Shown here one piece after another: positions 9,178 through 16,628 of a DNA stretch of 64,000 nt (positions are counted from its first letter, which is position 1; the number at the start of each line of letters is the position of its first letter). Where the stretch lies: positions 558,001-622,000 of the forward strand of contig JBEKPS010000001.1 of NCBI GenBank assembly GCA_049520515.1, read 5' to 3'. The translations under genes were made by a program, and so were the position numbers. Source of the DNA: JAFAMS01 sp049520515. Lineage in GTDB: Bacteria; Vulcanimicrobiota; Vulcanimicrobiia; Vulcanimicrobiales; Vulcanimicrobiaceae. The notes beneath the pieces are model-generated. The model saw only the letters and a program-made list of their open reading frames with translations. It had not been told where the DNA came from and did no database searches.

Positions 9178-9441
9178 ATGCCAGAATTGACGCCCGCAGG
9201 CCTACGCGACATGCTGGGCCCAGAATTCGAAGCCGTGACCGGACGAATCCTGGACAGCGAGTCACGCCTGCGCACCGAGATGACGCGCCGCTTCGATCGC
9301 GTGGATATCCGCTTTGACGAGCTCCGCACCGAACTCAGGGGTGACATCGGAGAGCTCAAAGGCGAGATCGGCGACATCAAGGGTGAAATCCGAGAGCTGA
9401 AGGGCTTGATCGTTACGAACGTCAAGCGCCGCAAGCGCTAA
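9178..9441 (+). CDS. Small coiled-coil protein, unknown function
   Basis: An 87-residue protein starting at ATG 9178. The second half is a heptad-like run of charged repeats (DELRTELRGDIGELKGEIGDIKGEIRELKG) with a short basic tail (NVKRRKR), so an extended coiled coil is likely. The start lies 43 bp from the divergent TPR gene. A longer frame begins at 8689, but the part before 9178 is antisense to the TPR gene and is discarded. No family is recognised. It resembles small hypothetical proteins with DUF-type coiled coils found beside toxin-antitoxin or RHH genes. Confidence 0.6.
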   Translation: MPELTPAGLRDMLGPEFEAVTGRILDSESRLRTEMTRRFDRVDIRFDELRTELRGDIGELKGEIGDIKGEIRELKGLIVTNVKRRKR

Positions 9442-9456
9442 TACCCTGTCTGCGCG

Positions 9457-9606
9457 TTAACCGCGCCCAAAGTCAACATCATCAGGCGGCAAATCCCGAA
9501 CACGCGGGAGGCGCTCTCGAAGTGGCGCGAGCCTCGCGAGAACCTCAAGCAGCGATTTTACGGGCGCCGGTTCGACGATCAACTTCTTGCGCTTCCTCTT
9601 CGGCAT
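9457..9606 (-). CDS. Small basic protein, possible VapB-like antitoxin remnant
   Basis: A 49-residue frame starting MPKRKRKKLIVEPAPVKSLLEVLARL and ending LPPDDVDFGRG. The basic head and acidic, proline-containing tail are reminiscent of short antitoxins, but no toxin gene follows. It sits convergent to the coiled-coil gene and immediately downstream of dinB, whose stop is at 9651. This could be chance; the support is only codon composition and the sensible amino-acid pattern. Confidence 0.35.
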   Translation of the reverse strand: MPKRKRKKLIVEPAPVKSLLEVLARLAPLRERLPRVRDLPPDDVDFGRG

Positions 9607-9650
9607 CGGTCCCAAGCATATGCCGCTATGCTCCCGATGTCGAGAGGCGC

Positions 9651-10691
9651 TTAGACTAACCGCATCTGGCGTTGGGGTTCCATCGTAAGACCCGCTACGC
9701 GCACTCCGAGCAATCGGACGCGATCGCCGGCGAGCTCGACGCGGCGCAAGCACAGCAGCGCCGTGTTGCCGATGACGCCGGCATCATCGGTCGGTTCGGC
9801 GAGGCTCGTTTGGCGCCCGGTGATCGAAAAATCGGCGCGTTTGATCTTGACGCCGATCGTCGTTCCGGACAGCCCGTGCTTTTGAAGTCGCTCGGCCACA
9901 TCGGTTGCGAGCTCGCGAATCACTTCGGCCATCTTCGCTTCGTCGCTGACGTCGTGTTCGAACGTCGTCTCGCTCGAGACCGAGCGCGTCTCGCGATCGC
10001 TCTCGACTGTGCGTGAGTCGACGCCTTGCGCGAGCTCGCGCATCGATTTGCCGCCGCGGCCGAAGAGCTCGTACAGGCTCTGATCGTCGAGCACCGCGAT
10101 CTGGCCGATCGTCGTGATGCCGGCTTCATTTAAATGCGCGCGCGTCTTGGGGCCGACGCCCCAGAGCCGGCCGACATCCATTTGCGCGAGATAGAACGCC
10201 TCGGTTCCCGGCTCGACGAGCGCGAGACCGTCGGGCTTGCACGAATCGGACGCGATCTTCGCGACCATTTTGCCGCTGGCGACACCGGCACTCACCGTCA
10301 GGCCGACCTCGGCTTTCACGCGCGCGCGGATCTGCTTGGCGAACTCGACGGCTTCTTCTGCGACCGTGGTCCTCGGATCGACGAAGGCTTCGTCGAGCGA
10401 TAGTCCTTCGACGGTGCGTCCGCCCTCGGCGAAAATGCCGAAGATTGCATCGGACGCGGCGCGGTATTTCGTGAAATCGGGCGGCACGACGAGCAGCTGC
10501 GGACATAACTGCAGTGCGCGGTGCAGCGGCATCGCGGAGCGCACACCGAACGGGCGCGCTTCATACGACGCCGTCAGACACACGGACCGGCGCGAATTCC
10601 ACGCGATCGCGAGCGGCTTGCCGCGCAACGACGGATCGTCGCGCTGGGCGACGCTCGCGTAGAACGCGTCGATGTCGAAATGGGTGATCAC
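9651..10691 (-). CDS. dinB: DNA polymerase IV (Y family)
   Basis: 346 residues, normal for DinB. Translesion polymerase: the first metal-binding motif is HFDIDAFYASV at the N-terminus, the second is LSLDEAFVD (SLDE), followed by SAGVASGKMVAKIASDSCKPDG of the palm. The little-finger domain follows from about residue 230, ending MRLV; the beta-clamp motif is not obvious. GTG start at 10691 (reverse strand). It is divergent from the AbrB-type antitoxin across a 62-bp intergenic region. Expected to copy damaged templates and cause mutagenesis under stress; no LexA box was recognised upstream. Confidence 0.93.
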   Translation of the reverse strand: MITHFDIDAFYASVAQRDDPSLRGKPLAIAWNSRRSVCLTASYEARPFGVRSAMPLHRALQLCPQLLVVPPDFTKYRAASDAIFGIFAEGGRTVEGLSLDEAFVDPRTTVAEEAVEFAKQIRARVKAEVGLTVSAGVASGKMVAKIASDSCKPDGLALVEPGTEAFYLAQMDVGRLWGVGPKTRAHLNEAGITTIGQIAVLDDQSLYELFGRGGKSMRELAQGVDSRTVESDRETRSVSSETTFEHDVSDEAKMAEVIRELATDVAERLQKHGLSGTTIGVKIKRADFSITGRQTSLAEPTDDAGVIGNTALLCLRRVELAGDRVRLLGVRVAGLTMEPQRQMRLV

Positions 10692-10718
10692 GGTTGGCCG
10701 ACAAGCCAGGAAGCTAGT

Positions 10719-10747
10719 TTGACTAGTGAAGTAAGAATTCTTACCAT
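10719..10747 (+). promoter_or_regulatory. Candidate promoter with overlapping 14-bp perfect palindrome
   Basis: A TTGACT -35-like element at 10719-10724 and TACCAT -10-like element at 10742-10747 are separated by 17 bp. The perfect palindrome GTAAGAATTCTTAC (10731-10744) lies between them and touches the -10. A transcript starting about 7 nt downstream would begin at the GTG of the antitoxin gene (10754), suggesting a leaderless mRNA. The palindrome is a natural autoregulatory operator for an AbrB/MazE-fold antitoxin. Confidence 0.45.
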
Positions 10748-10753
10748 ATAAGC

Positions 10754-11038
10754 GTGAAGAGCATCGTCAGCAAGAAGGGGCAGGTCACGATTCCCAAATT
10801 TCTTAGGGACGGCTTGGGCATAGATCCCGGCACGGAGCTTGAATTCGAGGAAGAGCACGGCAAGCTTGTCGCCCGGCGCGTACCTAAGCGCGACCCGCTC
10901 GGCACGCTGGTCGGTCTATTACCTCGCATGAACGTCGACGAAGCCCTTGAGGGATTACGTGGCACGGCATGGAGTCGCGAACTGGACGATAATCGTAGTC
11001 ACCGCCGTGATCGACGTCAGCATGAAGAAAAGTCGTAG
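10754..11038 (+). CDS. AbrB/MazE-family antitoxin, toxin partner apparently lost
   Basis: The N-terminal 45 residues (VSKKGQVTIPKFLRDGLGIDPGTELEF) are a classic SpoVT/AbrB swapped-hairpin DNA-binding domain. The following segment (LVGLLPRMNVDEALEGLRGTAWSRELD) resembles the toxin-binding tail seen in VapB-type antitoxins that precede PIN toxins. The last 17 residues (NRSHRRDRRQHEEKS) look like out-of-frame readthrough. No complete PIN-domain gene follows. In the -1 frame near 10985 a short stretch TIIVVTAVIDV resembles a degraded VapC start. Orphan antitoxin is the best reading. Confidence 0.7.
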   Translation: MKSIVSKKGQVTIPKFLRDGLGIDPGTELEFEEEHGKLVARRVPKRDPLGTLVGLLPRMNVDEALEGLRGTAWSRELDDNRSHRRDRRQHEEKS

Positions 11039-11192
11039 CAAGTCAAACGTCATGTCGGCCGAGTCAATCGCGCGGCTCGCGAAACGGGGCAAAGAGGAAC
11101 GACTATATTTCCATCCATTTCATGATCTCGACGATATGACGCGTTTGACACTGCAGCGCTCGAAACCGAAGAGTACCAAAAAGAAGACGTAG
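11022..11192 (+). CDS. Small basic protein, unknown
   Basis: A 56-residue frame starting ATG 11022 (MKKSRSKSNVMSAESIARLAKRGKEERLYF). The first 30 residues resemble the N-terminus of short CopG/BrnA-like antitoxins (basic head followed by ESIARLAxxGKD), but the C-terminal DNA-binding half is absent and the frame ends in KPKSTKKKT. It overlaps the last bases of the AbrB-like gene. It may be a truncated second antitoxin. Confidence 0.35.
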   Translation: MKKSRSKSNVMSAESIARLAKRGKEERLYFHPFHDLDDMTRLTLQRSKPKSTKKKT

Positions 11193-11208
11193 GGCTTTCG
11201 GCGGTCTT

Positions 11209-12043
11209 TCAGCTGCCAAGATAACGCGCGAGAAATTCCGGCACGATCTTGAGCGCGTCCGCTCGGGCGATCGGATTCTCCCCGGCGATTGGCACGACGC
11301 CTCTGCTCGTCGTGTATTGCGGGAGTTGTTTAACGGGATTGTTCGGCCAGTCGAAATCGTGATACGAGTCGGGGTAGATTTTCAGTCGCGTGTCCGAACT
11401 GTGAGCAATGGCCTCTTGGCATGGCGCCGCCGGCGTCCACACATCGCCGGCACCGACGAGGATGAACAGCGGAATTTGCGCGGACCAATTATCGCCGAGG
11501 CGCTGCATGTTGCACGATCCCGGATAGAAGGCGACTGCGGCGACAAAGCCGGGTGGTTTGTGCGGTGCGCTGCTGCCGATCGAACGGAGGACCACGCCGC
11601 CGCCTTCGGACCAGCCCATCACGGCGACGCGCCATCACGGCGACGCGTGCACCGTCGACATATGCTTGTGATTGCAGATACGCGAGCGCGGCATACGCGT
11701 CGTAGCGGCGCGCGCCGTAGACGGCTTGATTTAAAGTCGAGGGCGAGCACATGTTCTTCACGCCGCGTGGCGTGAAGCTATCAACAGCCAGCGCGACATA
11801 ACCGTGCTCGTTGAAGAGCTTCGCCCACTGCTTCGCGCGCGAGTCCGGCATGTGCGTGGAGCGTGAGAGCAGCCCTCCGCAACCGTGCAGCAGAACGACG
11901 GCGGGGTGTGGTCCCGGGGTCGTCGGTTGCCAGAGGTAGCCATCGAGCTGCATCGAGCTCGCGGGCAGCGTGGGGAAGTGGATGAGCTCTTGTGCGGAGA
12001 CGCTTCGGCAACACGCTACTGTGGCGACAATCGCTGCGACCAT
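11209..12043 (-). pseudogene. Dienelactone hydrolase family protein, frameshifted by 16-bp tandem duplication
   Basis: Two overlapping frames on this strand encode one alpha/beta hydrolase. The upstream part (ATG at 12043) has a signal peptide (MVAAIVATVACCRSVSAQ), strand PHPAVVLLHGCGG (oxyanion region) and ends its good sequence at DGARVAVM. The downstream part continues GWSEGGGVVLRS (nucleophile motif G-W-S-E-G-G) to DSYHDFDWP (catalytic His region). A perfect tandem repeat of ccatcacggcgacgcg at 11616-11631 and 11632-11647 (16 bp) shifts the frame; removing one copy rejoins the two parts exactly as VAVMGWSEGG. Function when intact: secreted dienelactone-hydrolase-like esterase. Confidence 0.85.
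11616..11647. repeat. 16-bp perfect tandem duplication
   Basis: Two adjacent identical copies of ccatcacggcgacgcg. Because 16 is not a multiple of 3, the duplication breaks the dienelactone hydrolase frame. It looks like a recent replication slippage event or, less likely, an assembly error. Confidence 0.95.
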
Positions 12044-12052
12044 GAACAACGT

Positions 12053-12208
12053 CGCTGTCCTTCGACTACGCGCGCTTCGCGCGCTACGCTCAGGATGACA
12101 AGGGGGGCGTAATCGTGGCGTGAGGCGGCCCTTTGCGCGAAATCGTAAAGCCGCGACAATCGGACGTGCGCCCGAAAATGCTCGCGCGGCAATCGAACGT
12201 GCGCCAGG
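12053..12208. repeat. Dispersed intergenic repeat, copy 1
   Basis: Lies between the hydrolase pseudogene and the SDR gene. It begins with a gctgtcc-ttcgac ... gctcaggatgaca module (12053-12100) and continues with gcggccctttgcgcg (12125-12139) followed by aatcgta and two near-identical 18-bp units, gacaatcggacgtgcgcc (12155-12172) and ggcaatcgaacgtgcgcc (12188-12205). The same modules in the same order occur at 28829-29016. Read through the end of the pseudogene strand, the first module encodes the CHPERSA-type peptide common to bacterial extragenic repeats. Confidence 0.7.
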
Positions 12209-12213
12209 CAATG

Positions 12214-12954
12214 TCAGATGCACCGGCCGCCGTCGACTTCGATTGCGACGCCGGTAAGCAGCTCGGCTTCGTCGGATGCGAGGAATGCCGCCATGTTCGC
12301 AATATCGCGCGGTTTCGAAAGACGGCCGAGTGGGACAGACGCACGGAACTTCTCGCGCAGTTCGGGCGTGTCGCCGCCCATGAACTCTTTGAGCAGCGGC
12401 GTTTCGCCGGCGACGGGGTTGATCGCGGTAACGCGAATGTTATCCGGCGCAAGCTCGATTGCGAGCGCGCGCGTCATCGTGATCGCTGCGCCTTTCGATG
12501 AATTGTAGACGACGAGCCCCGGCCGCGGGCGCACGCCGGCCGTCGAGCAGATATTGATGATCACGCCGCCGCCTTGTTTGCGGTAGATCGGCACCATCTC
12601 GAGCGCCGAGAGAAAAATCGCCTTGACGTTGACCGCGAAGATCTTATCGAACCATTCTTCTTCGATCTCGAGCACCGGCTTATTCGTGTGCGTAATGCCG
12701 GCGTTGTTCACGTAGACGTCGATCTTGTCGTACGCATCGAGCGTGCTGTAAACGGCAGTCGCGACTTCTTCGCGTTTCGTGACATCGCAGCGAAAGAACT
12801 TGCCGCCGATCTCGTCGGCGACTGCTTTGCCGCCTTCCGCGTTCACGTCAAGGACGGCGACTTGTGCGCCTTCTTCCTTGAACTTCCGGCAGATCTCGGC
12901 ACCGAATCCGGAACCGCCGCCGGTGACGATCGCAACTTTCCCTGAGAGACGCAT
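12214..12954 (-). CDS. Short-chain dehydrogenase/reductase
   Basis: 246 residues from ATG 12954 (MRLSGKVAIVTGGGSGFG); the frame extends upstream but that part is unrelated. Cofactor motif TGGGSGFG, the NNAG motif (VYVNNAGITH) and catalytic YNSSK (Y-x-x-x-K) are present, with the C-terminal LTGVAIEVDGG of classical SDRs. Asp at the end of beta-2 (AVLDVN) suggests NAD preference. It is divergent from a CaiB-type CoA-transferase 42 bp away, with a palindrome between, and is probably an alcohol or 3-hydroxyacyl dehydrogenase in acid catabolism. Substrate unknown. Confidence 0.85.
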   Translation of the reverse strand: MRLSGKVAIVTGGGSGFGAEICRKFKEEGAQVAVLDVNAEGGKAVADEIGGKFFRCDVTKREEVATAVYSTLDAYDKIDVYVNNAGITHTNKPVLEIEEEWFDKIFAVNVKAIFLSALEMVPIYRKQGGGVIINICSTAGVRPRPGLVVYNSSKGAAITMTRALAIELAPDNIRVTAINPVAGETPLLKEFMGGDTPELREKFRASVPLGRLSKPRDIANMAAFLASDEAELLTGVAIEVDGGRCI

Positions 12955-12965
12955 GGCGCGGGTCT

Positions 12966-12985
12966 TTCGACGCTCGAGTGTCGAA
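12966..12985. promoter_or_regulatory. 20-bp near-perfect palindrome, candidate operator
   Basis: Located in the 42-bp gap between the divergent SDR and CoA-transferase starts. TTCGAC and GTCGAA half-sites flank a central CTCGAG; 18 of 20 positions are symmetric. This is a plausible operator controlling both genes. No regulator is adjacent, so the cognate factor is unknown. Confidence 0.4.
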
Positions 12986-12996
12986 CGTCTTGCCGT

Positions 12997-14223
12997 ATGA
13001 AACCGCTCGCAGACGTCCGCATCCTCGCGGTCGAGCAGTACGGCGCCGGACCGTGGGGCACGATCCATCTCGCCGACCTCGGCGCGGACGTGATCAAGAT
13101 CGAAGACCCGCGCACGAACGGCGACATCAGTCGCTACGTCCCGCCGCATCAAACCGGCTCGGACAGCCTCTTTTTCGAAGCGTTCAATCGCAACAAGCGC
13201 ACGCTCGATCTCGATTTACTCTCCGACGCGGGACGCGCGGTGTTTCTCGATCTCGTGCGCGAAAGCGACGCGGTCTTCTCGAATCTGCGCGGCGACATTC
13301 CGAAAAAGCTGCGCATTACGTACGACGATCTAAAAGACGCGAATCCACGGATCGTGTGCTGCTCGCTCTCGGGCTTCGGCATGACGGGACCACGCTACAA
13401 AGATCCCGCCTACGATTACATTCTGCAAGGGATCGCCGGCTGGATGAGCATCACGGGCGAGCCCGATGGACCGCCGGCAAAATCCGGACTCTCCGTCGTC
13501 GATTTTGCGGGCGGCTACGTTGCCGCGCTTGCGCTGATGATCGGCATTCACGCCGCACGGCGGGACGGCAAAGGCATGGATTGCGACACGAGCCTCTTCG
13601 ATGTCGCGATCGGCATGACGAACTATCTTGCGACCTGGAATCTTTCTGCGGGCGACGTTCCAAAGCGCATGGGCCACTCCGCGCATCCCTCGATCTTTCC
13701 GTTCCAGAATTTTCAGACCGCCGATGGTTGGATCGTGATCGCATGCGCGAAGCAAAAATTCTGGGAACGCTTTGCGGAAACGATCGGACGCGGCGAACTC
13801 GCGCAGAATCCGCGCTACGCCGACTTCACGGCGCGGCGCGAGAATCGTGCCGAGCTGCAAGCCGCGATCGCACCGATCATGCTCGCAAAGAAATCAGCCG
13901 ACTGGCTCGCGATCCTGAGCGAAGCCGGCGTACCATGCGGTCCCGTCAACACGATTCCGCAAGCGCTGGCGGAGCCGCACACGACCGCGCGCGACATGAT
14001 CGTCGAATACGATCACCCGACGCTCGGGCGAGTGCGCTCGATTGGCACTCCCGTCAAAGTCGGCGACGAGATTCCGGAAGCACATCGCGCGCCGCTTCGC
14101 AACGAGCACGCCGCGACGATTCTGCGCGATCTCCTCCATTACGACGATACGAAGATCGCGAGTTTAGAGACGGACGGCGCGTTTGGTCAGGCGAGCTCGA
14201 CCGAGGCTCTCATACAGACCTGA
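12997..14223 (+). CDS. CaiB/BaiF family CoA-transferase (class III)
   Basis: 408 residues. Class III CoA-transferases move CoA between acids through an enzyme aspartyl-CoA intermediate. The N-terminus (VRILAVEQYGAGPWGTIHLADLGADVIKIEDP) and the body (NRNKRTLDLDL, CCSLSGFGMTGP, GVPCGPVNT) are diagnostic. The catalytic Asp is expected in the segment YDYILQGIAGWM. ATG start at 12997 is unambiguous. Its 3' end overlaps the convergent hotdog hydratase gene by 37 bp. One of four related enzymes in the window; substrate unknown, probably a dicarboxylate or hydroxy acid given neighbouring hydratases. Confidence 0.92.
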   Translation: MKPLADVRILAVEQYGAGPWGTIHLADLGADVIKIEDPRTNGDISRYVPPHQTGSDSLFFEAFNRNKRTLDLDLLSDAGRAVFLDLVRESDAVFSNLRGDIPKKLRITYDDLKDANPRIVCCSLSGFGMTGPRYKDPAYDYILQGIAGWMSITGEPDGPPAKSGLSVVDFAGGYVAALALMIGIHAARRDGKGMDCDTSLFDVAIGMTNYLATWNLSAGDVPKRMGHSAHPSIFPFQNFQTADGWIVIACAKQKFWERFAETIGRGELAQNPRYADFTARRENRAELQAAIAPIMLAKKSADWLAILSEAGVPCGPVNTIPQALAEPHTTARDMIVEYDHPTLGRVRSIGTPVKVGDEIPEAHRAPLRNEHAATILRDLLHYDDTKIASLETDGAFGQASSTEALIQT

Positions 14224-15023
14224 CCATCCGCGTCAATCGTCATCAGGTCGGCGCCACCGTCCTTCGCGTGAACTGCGCAATCGAACGGCGTCTTATCGAA
14301 GAGCGGGCGCCGGGCTTGAAACGAAAAGCGCTTCACCGGCATCCCGATGCTCTCGCGCACGAGATCTACGAGCATCACGGCTTGCAACGGTCCGTGCACG
14401 ACCAAACCCGGATAATGCTCGACGTTCATCGCGTAGGTACGATCGTAATGAATGCGGTGACCGTTTGAGGTCAGCGCCGAAAAACGAAAGAGCAGCACCG
14501 GATCGACGTTGATGCGCTTCGTCGTCGTGCCGGCCTCAAGCACGACAGGCGGATCCTTCGGCGCTTCTTTCGCGCCGGCAGTCGCGGCACCGCGATACAC
14601 AATATCCTGTTCCTCTTCGATTGCAAGACCGCCGGCCACGAAAATCTCATGGCGCACCGTTACAAATACGAGCTCACCAGACGCGCCGGTCTTTTCTTTG
14701 ATCGAGACGATCGTCGCCACACGCTCGGCAGTCTCTCCAAGCTGCAGGTCGCGGTGAAACGTGATGCGCCCGCCCGCAGCCATCCGGCGCGGCAATGCAA
14801 TGGGTGGCATAAACCCGCCGCGACGCGGATGCCCATCCTCACCGAGCTCCGATTCGCGCGCCCAAGCGTTGAAGTAAAACCAGTGCGCGAGCGGCGGCAG
14901 CGCGTTTCCTGGTGAAATGGTTTCGAACGTCGTGTCAAGCAACGCCGCGAGATCGGCGACGCGGTGGTGGTCCAAGCGATCGGTACGGCGTTCTTCCCGA
15001 TCGATGTATTCGCGGTAATCCAA
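14187..15023 (-). CDS. Double-hotdog hydratase, FAS1-like/mesaconyl-CoA hydratase type
   Basis: 278 residues from TTG 15023, chosen because the longer frame overlaps the upstream hydrolase and the first homology starts at LDYREYIDREERR. Two hotdog halves: the N-terminal FAS1-type dehydratase domain (HWFYFNAWARESELGEDGHPRRGGFMPP) and a C-terminal MaoC-like half with the hydratase signature NGHRIHYDRTYA and VVHGPLQ (catalytic Asp and His). Enzymes of this layout hydrate mesaconyl-C4-CoA or similar enoyl-CoAs. It lies 7 bp after the isochorismatase-like gene in the minus-strand operon. Confidence 0.8.
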   Translation of the reverse strand: MDYREYIDREERRTDRLDHHRVADLAALLDTTFETISPGNALPPLAHWFYFNAWARESELGEDGHPRRGGFMPPIALPRRMAAGGRITFHRDLQLGETAERVATIVSIKEKTGASGELVFVTVRHEIFVAGGLAIEEEQDIVYRGAATAGAKEAPKDPPVVLEAGTTTKRINVDPVLLFRFSALTSNGHRIHYDRTYAMNVEHYPGLVVHGPLQAVMLVDLVRESIGMPVKRFSFQARRPLFDKTPFDCAVHAKDGGADLMTIDADGQVCMRASVELA

Positions 15024-15030
15024 CGACGAT

Positions 15031-15609
15031 TTACTGAGTTTGTTCGGTGCGCTTGATGAAATCGCTCGAGCTGACGACCTCCCCGTACATGGGGAAGATC
15101 TTGGTAATCGCGAATTCGTGCATTGCAGGGTCGCCGCTCGCGCAGCAGTCCTCGATGACGTTGCATGAAAAACCCGAATCGACGGCATGACGCAATGCCG
15201 ACTCAACGACCAAATTCGTCACGACTCCAGCGAGATAAAGCTCACCGGCTTGCCGTCCGATCAGCAGTTCCATGAGCGGGGTCCCGATGAACGGATTCAC
15301 GCAGCCTTTCGTCACGATGGGCTCGCCCGAAATCGGCTTGACCTCGTCGCAGAACTCAGTATCGGGCGTACCGAGCCGCATCATTCCCTGTTGTTCCATG
15401 CCTTTGAAGCGTTTCGAAGCACTCGTACGCAGCGAATGCTGCGCGTCAAGTCCGACGTGCACGTGAATGACCGGAATGTTGGCCTTGCGAGCAGCTTCAA
15501 GACACGCCTTAGCGTTCTTGAGGACGCCGCGTTTCTCGACTTGCTCCGCAGCCATGCCCTTCGCAACCGCATTTTGGTAATCGAGCATCAGCAAAACGAG
15601 GTTGTTCAC
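15031..15609 (-). CDS. Isochorismatase-like hydrolase lacking the usual catalytic Cys
   Basis: 192 residues from GTG 15609, supported by the upstream acaggag ribosome site. The fold is clear: NLVLLMLDYQN (catalytic Asp), PIVTKGCVNPF (Lys) and LAGVVTNLVVESALRHA. In cysteine hydrolases of this superfamily the last motif is T-N-x-C-V; here the Cys is Val. Isochorismatases proper (EntB/PhzD) also lack this Cys and cleave vinyl ethers instead. It could thus be a non-thiol hydrolase or inactive. It sits between the TRAP-binding protein and the hotdog hydratase, in the same operon. Confidence 0.78.
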   Translation of the reverse strand: MNNLVLLMLDYQNAVAKGMAAEQVEKRGVLKNAKACLEAARKANIPVIHVHVGLDAQHSLRTSASKRFKGMEQQGMMRLGTPDTEFCDEVKPISGEPIVTKGCVNPFIGTPLMELLIGRQAGELYLAGVVTNLVVESALRHAVDSGFSCNVIEDCCASGDPAMHEFAITKIFPMYGEVVSSSDFIKRTEQTQ

Positions 15610-15620
15610 AGACTCTCCTG

Positions 15621-16628
15621 TCAATCGAGCTTGCCGGCGTATTTTTCGAGCGCGTTCCAGGCTGCGTCGCCGAATTCCGCACGCCACCGTTTGTAGTAAC
15701 CGCTTCCCGTGAGCGTCGCTTTTATGCTGGCGCGGTCGCAGGGGTTGAACGCCAACCCTTGCCGCGAAAGCTTGTCTTGCACCGACCCGGTAAGAACATC
15801 GACGTCGCGCCGCTGCAAAAGCGCCGCGGCATTCAAATTTTTACGCAAGCTTGCCTGATATTCAGGCGGCAGCAATTTCCATTTGTCCGCACCGATCATT
15901 ATCCAATAACCGTTCCACATGTGATGCGTCAGCGACGCGTATTTTTGAACTTCGAACCAGCGCAGCCCTTCGATCGTGACGAGCGGGGCTTCAAGACCGT
16001 CGACGATATGTGTTTGCAGCGCCGTGTAGACTTCAGGCGTCGAAAGCACGGTCGGCGACGCGCCCATCGAGCGCAGTGAATCAAGACGCAATTTGCCGGG
16101 CGCGGAGCGCACTTTCAAACCCGCGAGATCTTCGGCGCGGCGGATCGGCTTCGTGCTGGTCGTGAAATCGCGAAAACCGCCATCCCATACGTGCTCGAGC
16201 GCGACGATGCCGGTCCTCGTCTCGATCTCTTTACGAACGATAGTTCCCAGATCGCCGTCGAAGGCTGCGAACACGGTCGCTTTGTCTTTGAATGCGTACG
16301 CAGTGCTCTCGATCGCGGCGACGGGCACGATCGTGTCCATCAGCGCACCGGGCATACCCACCATTTCGAGAGCGCCGCTGCGCAGCTGCGTGATCATCGC
16401 AGGATCGCCGCCAAGGACGCTATTTGCGAACGGGTTGATCTCAAGTTGGCCGTTCGTTTCCTTATAGATCCGGTGGAAGGCCTCGACGGCGCGCACCGTC
16501 AGCGGATGCGAAGCGTCCAGATCGTTTCCGTACTTCCACTCGAATTGAGCCGCCCGCGCGGCCGCTTTCACAAACGCGACCGATGCGAAGGCCGCGGTGG
16601 AAGCCAATAATTGTTTTCGGGTCGTCAT
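15621..16628 (-). CDS. TRAP transporter solute-binding protein (DctP family)
   Basis: 335 residues from ATG 16628 (MTTRKQLLASTAAFASVAFVKAAARAAQ signal). DctP features: WKYGNDLDASHPLTVRAVEAFHRI, LGGDPAMITQLRSGALEM and EDLAGLKVRS (the DctP arginine region). It captures carboxylates in the periplasm for DctQM permeases, but no dctQ or dctM gene is in the window, so the permease is encoded elsewhere or the protein works with another transporter. The start overlaps the CoA-transferase stop by ATGA. Confidence 0.88.
   Translation of the reverse strand: MTTRKQLLASTAAFASVAFVKAAARAAQFEWKYGNDLDASHPLTVRAVEAFHRIYKETNGQLEINPFANSVLGGDPAMITQLRSGALEMVGMPGALMDTIVPVAAIESTAYAFKDKATVFAAFDGDLGTIVRKEIETRTGIVALEHVWDGGFRDFTTSTKPIRRAEDLAGLKVRSAPGKLRLDSLRSMGASPTVLSTPEVYTALQTHIVDGLEAPLVTIEGLRWFEVQKYASLTHHMWNGYWIMIGADKWKLLPPEYQASLRKNLNAAALLQRRDVDVLTGSVQDKLSRQGLAFNPCDRASIKATLTGSGYYKRWRAEFGDAAWNALEKYAGKLD

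Noticed and set aside
12955..13152. N-terminal extension of the SDR
   Set aside because: The sequence before MRLSGKVAIVTGGG is basic and unlike SDRs, and it overlaps the divergent CoA-transferase.
12978..14468. Arg-rich overlapping frames inside CoA-transferase and other genes
   Set aside because: These are typical high-GC shadow frames with no domain; the CaiB frame is unambiguous.
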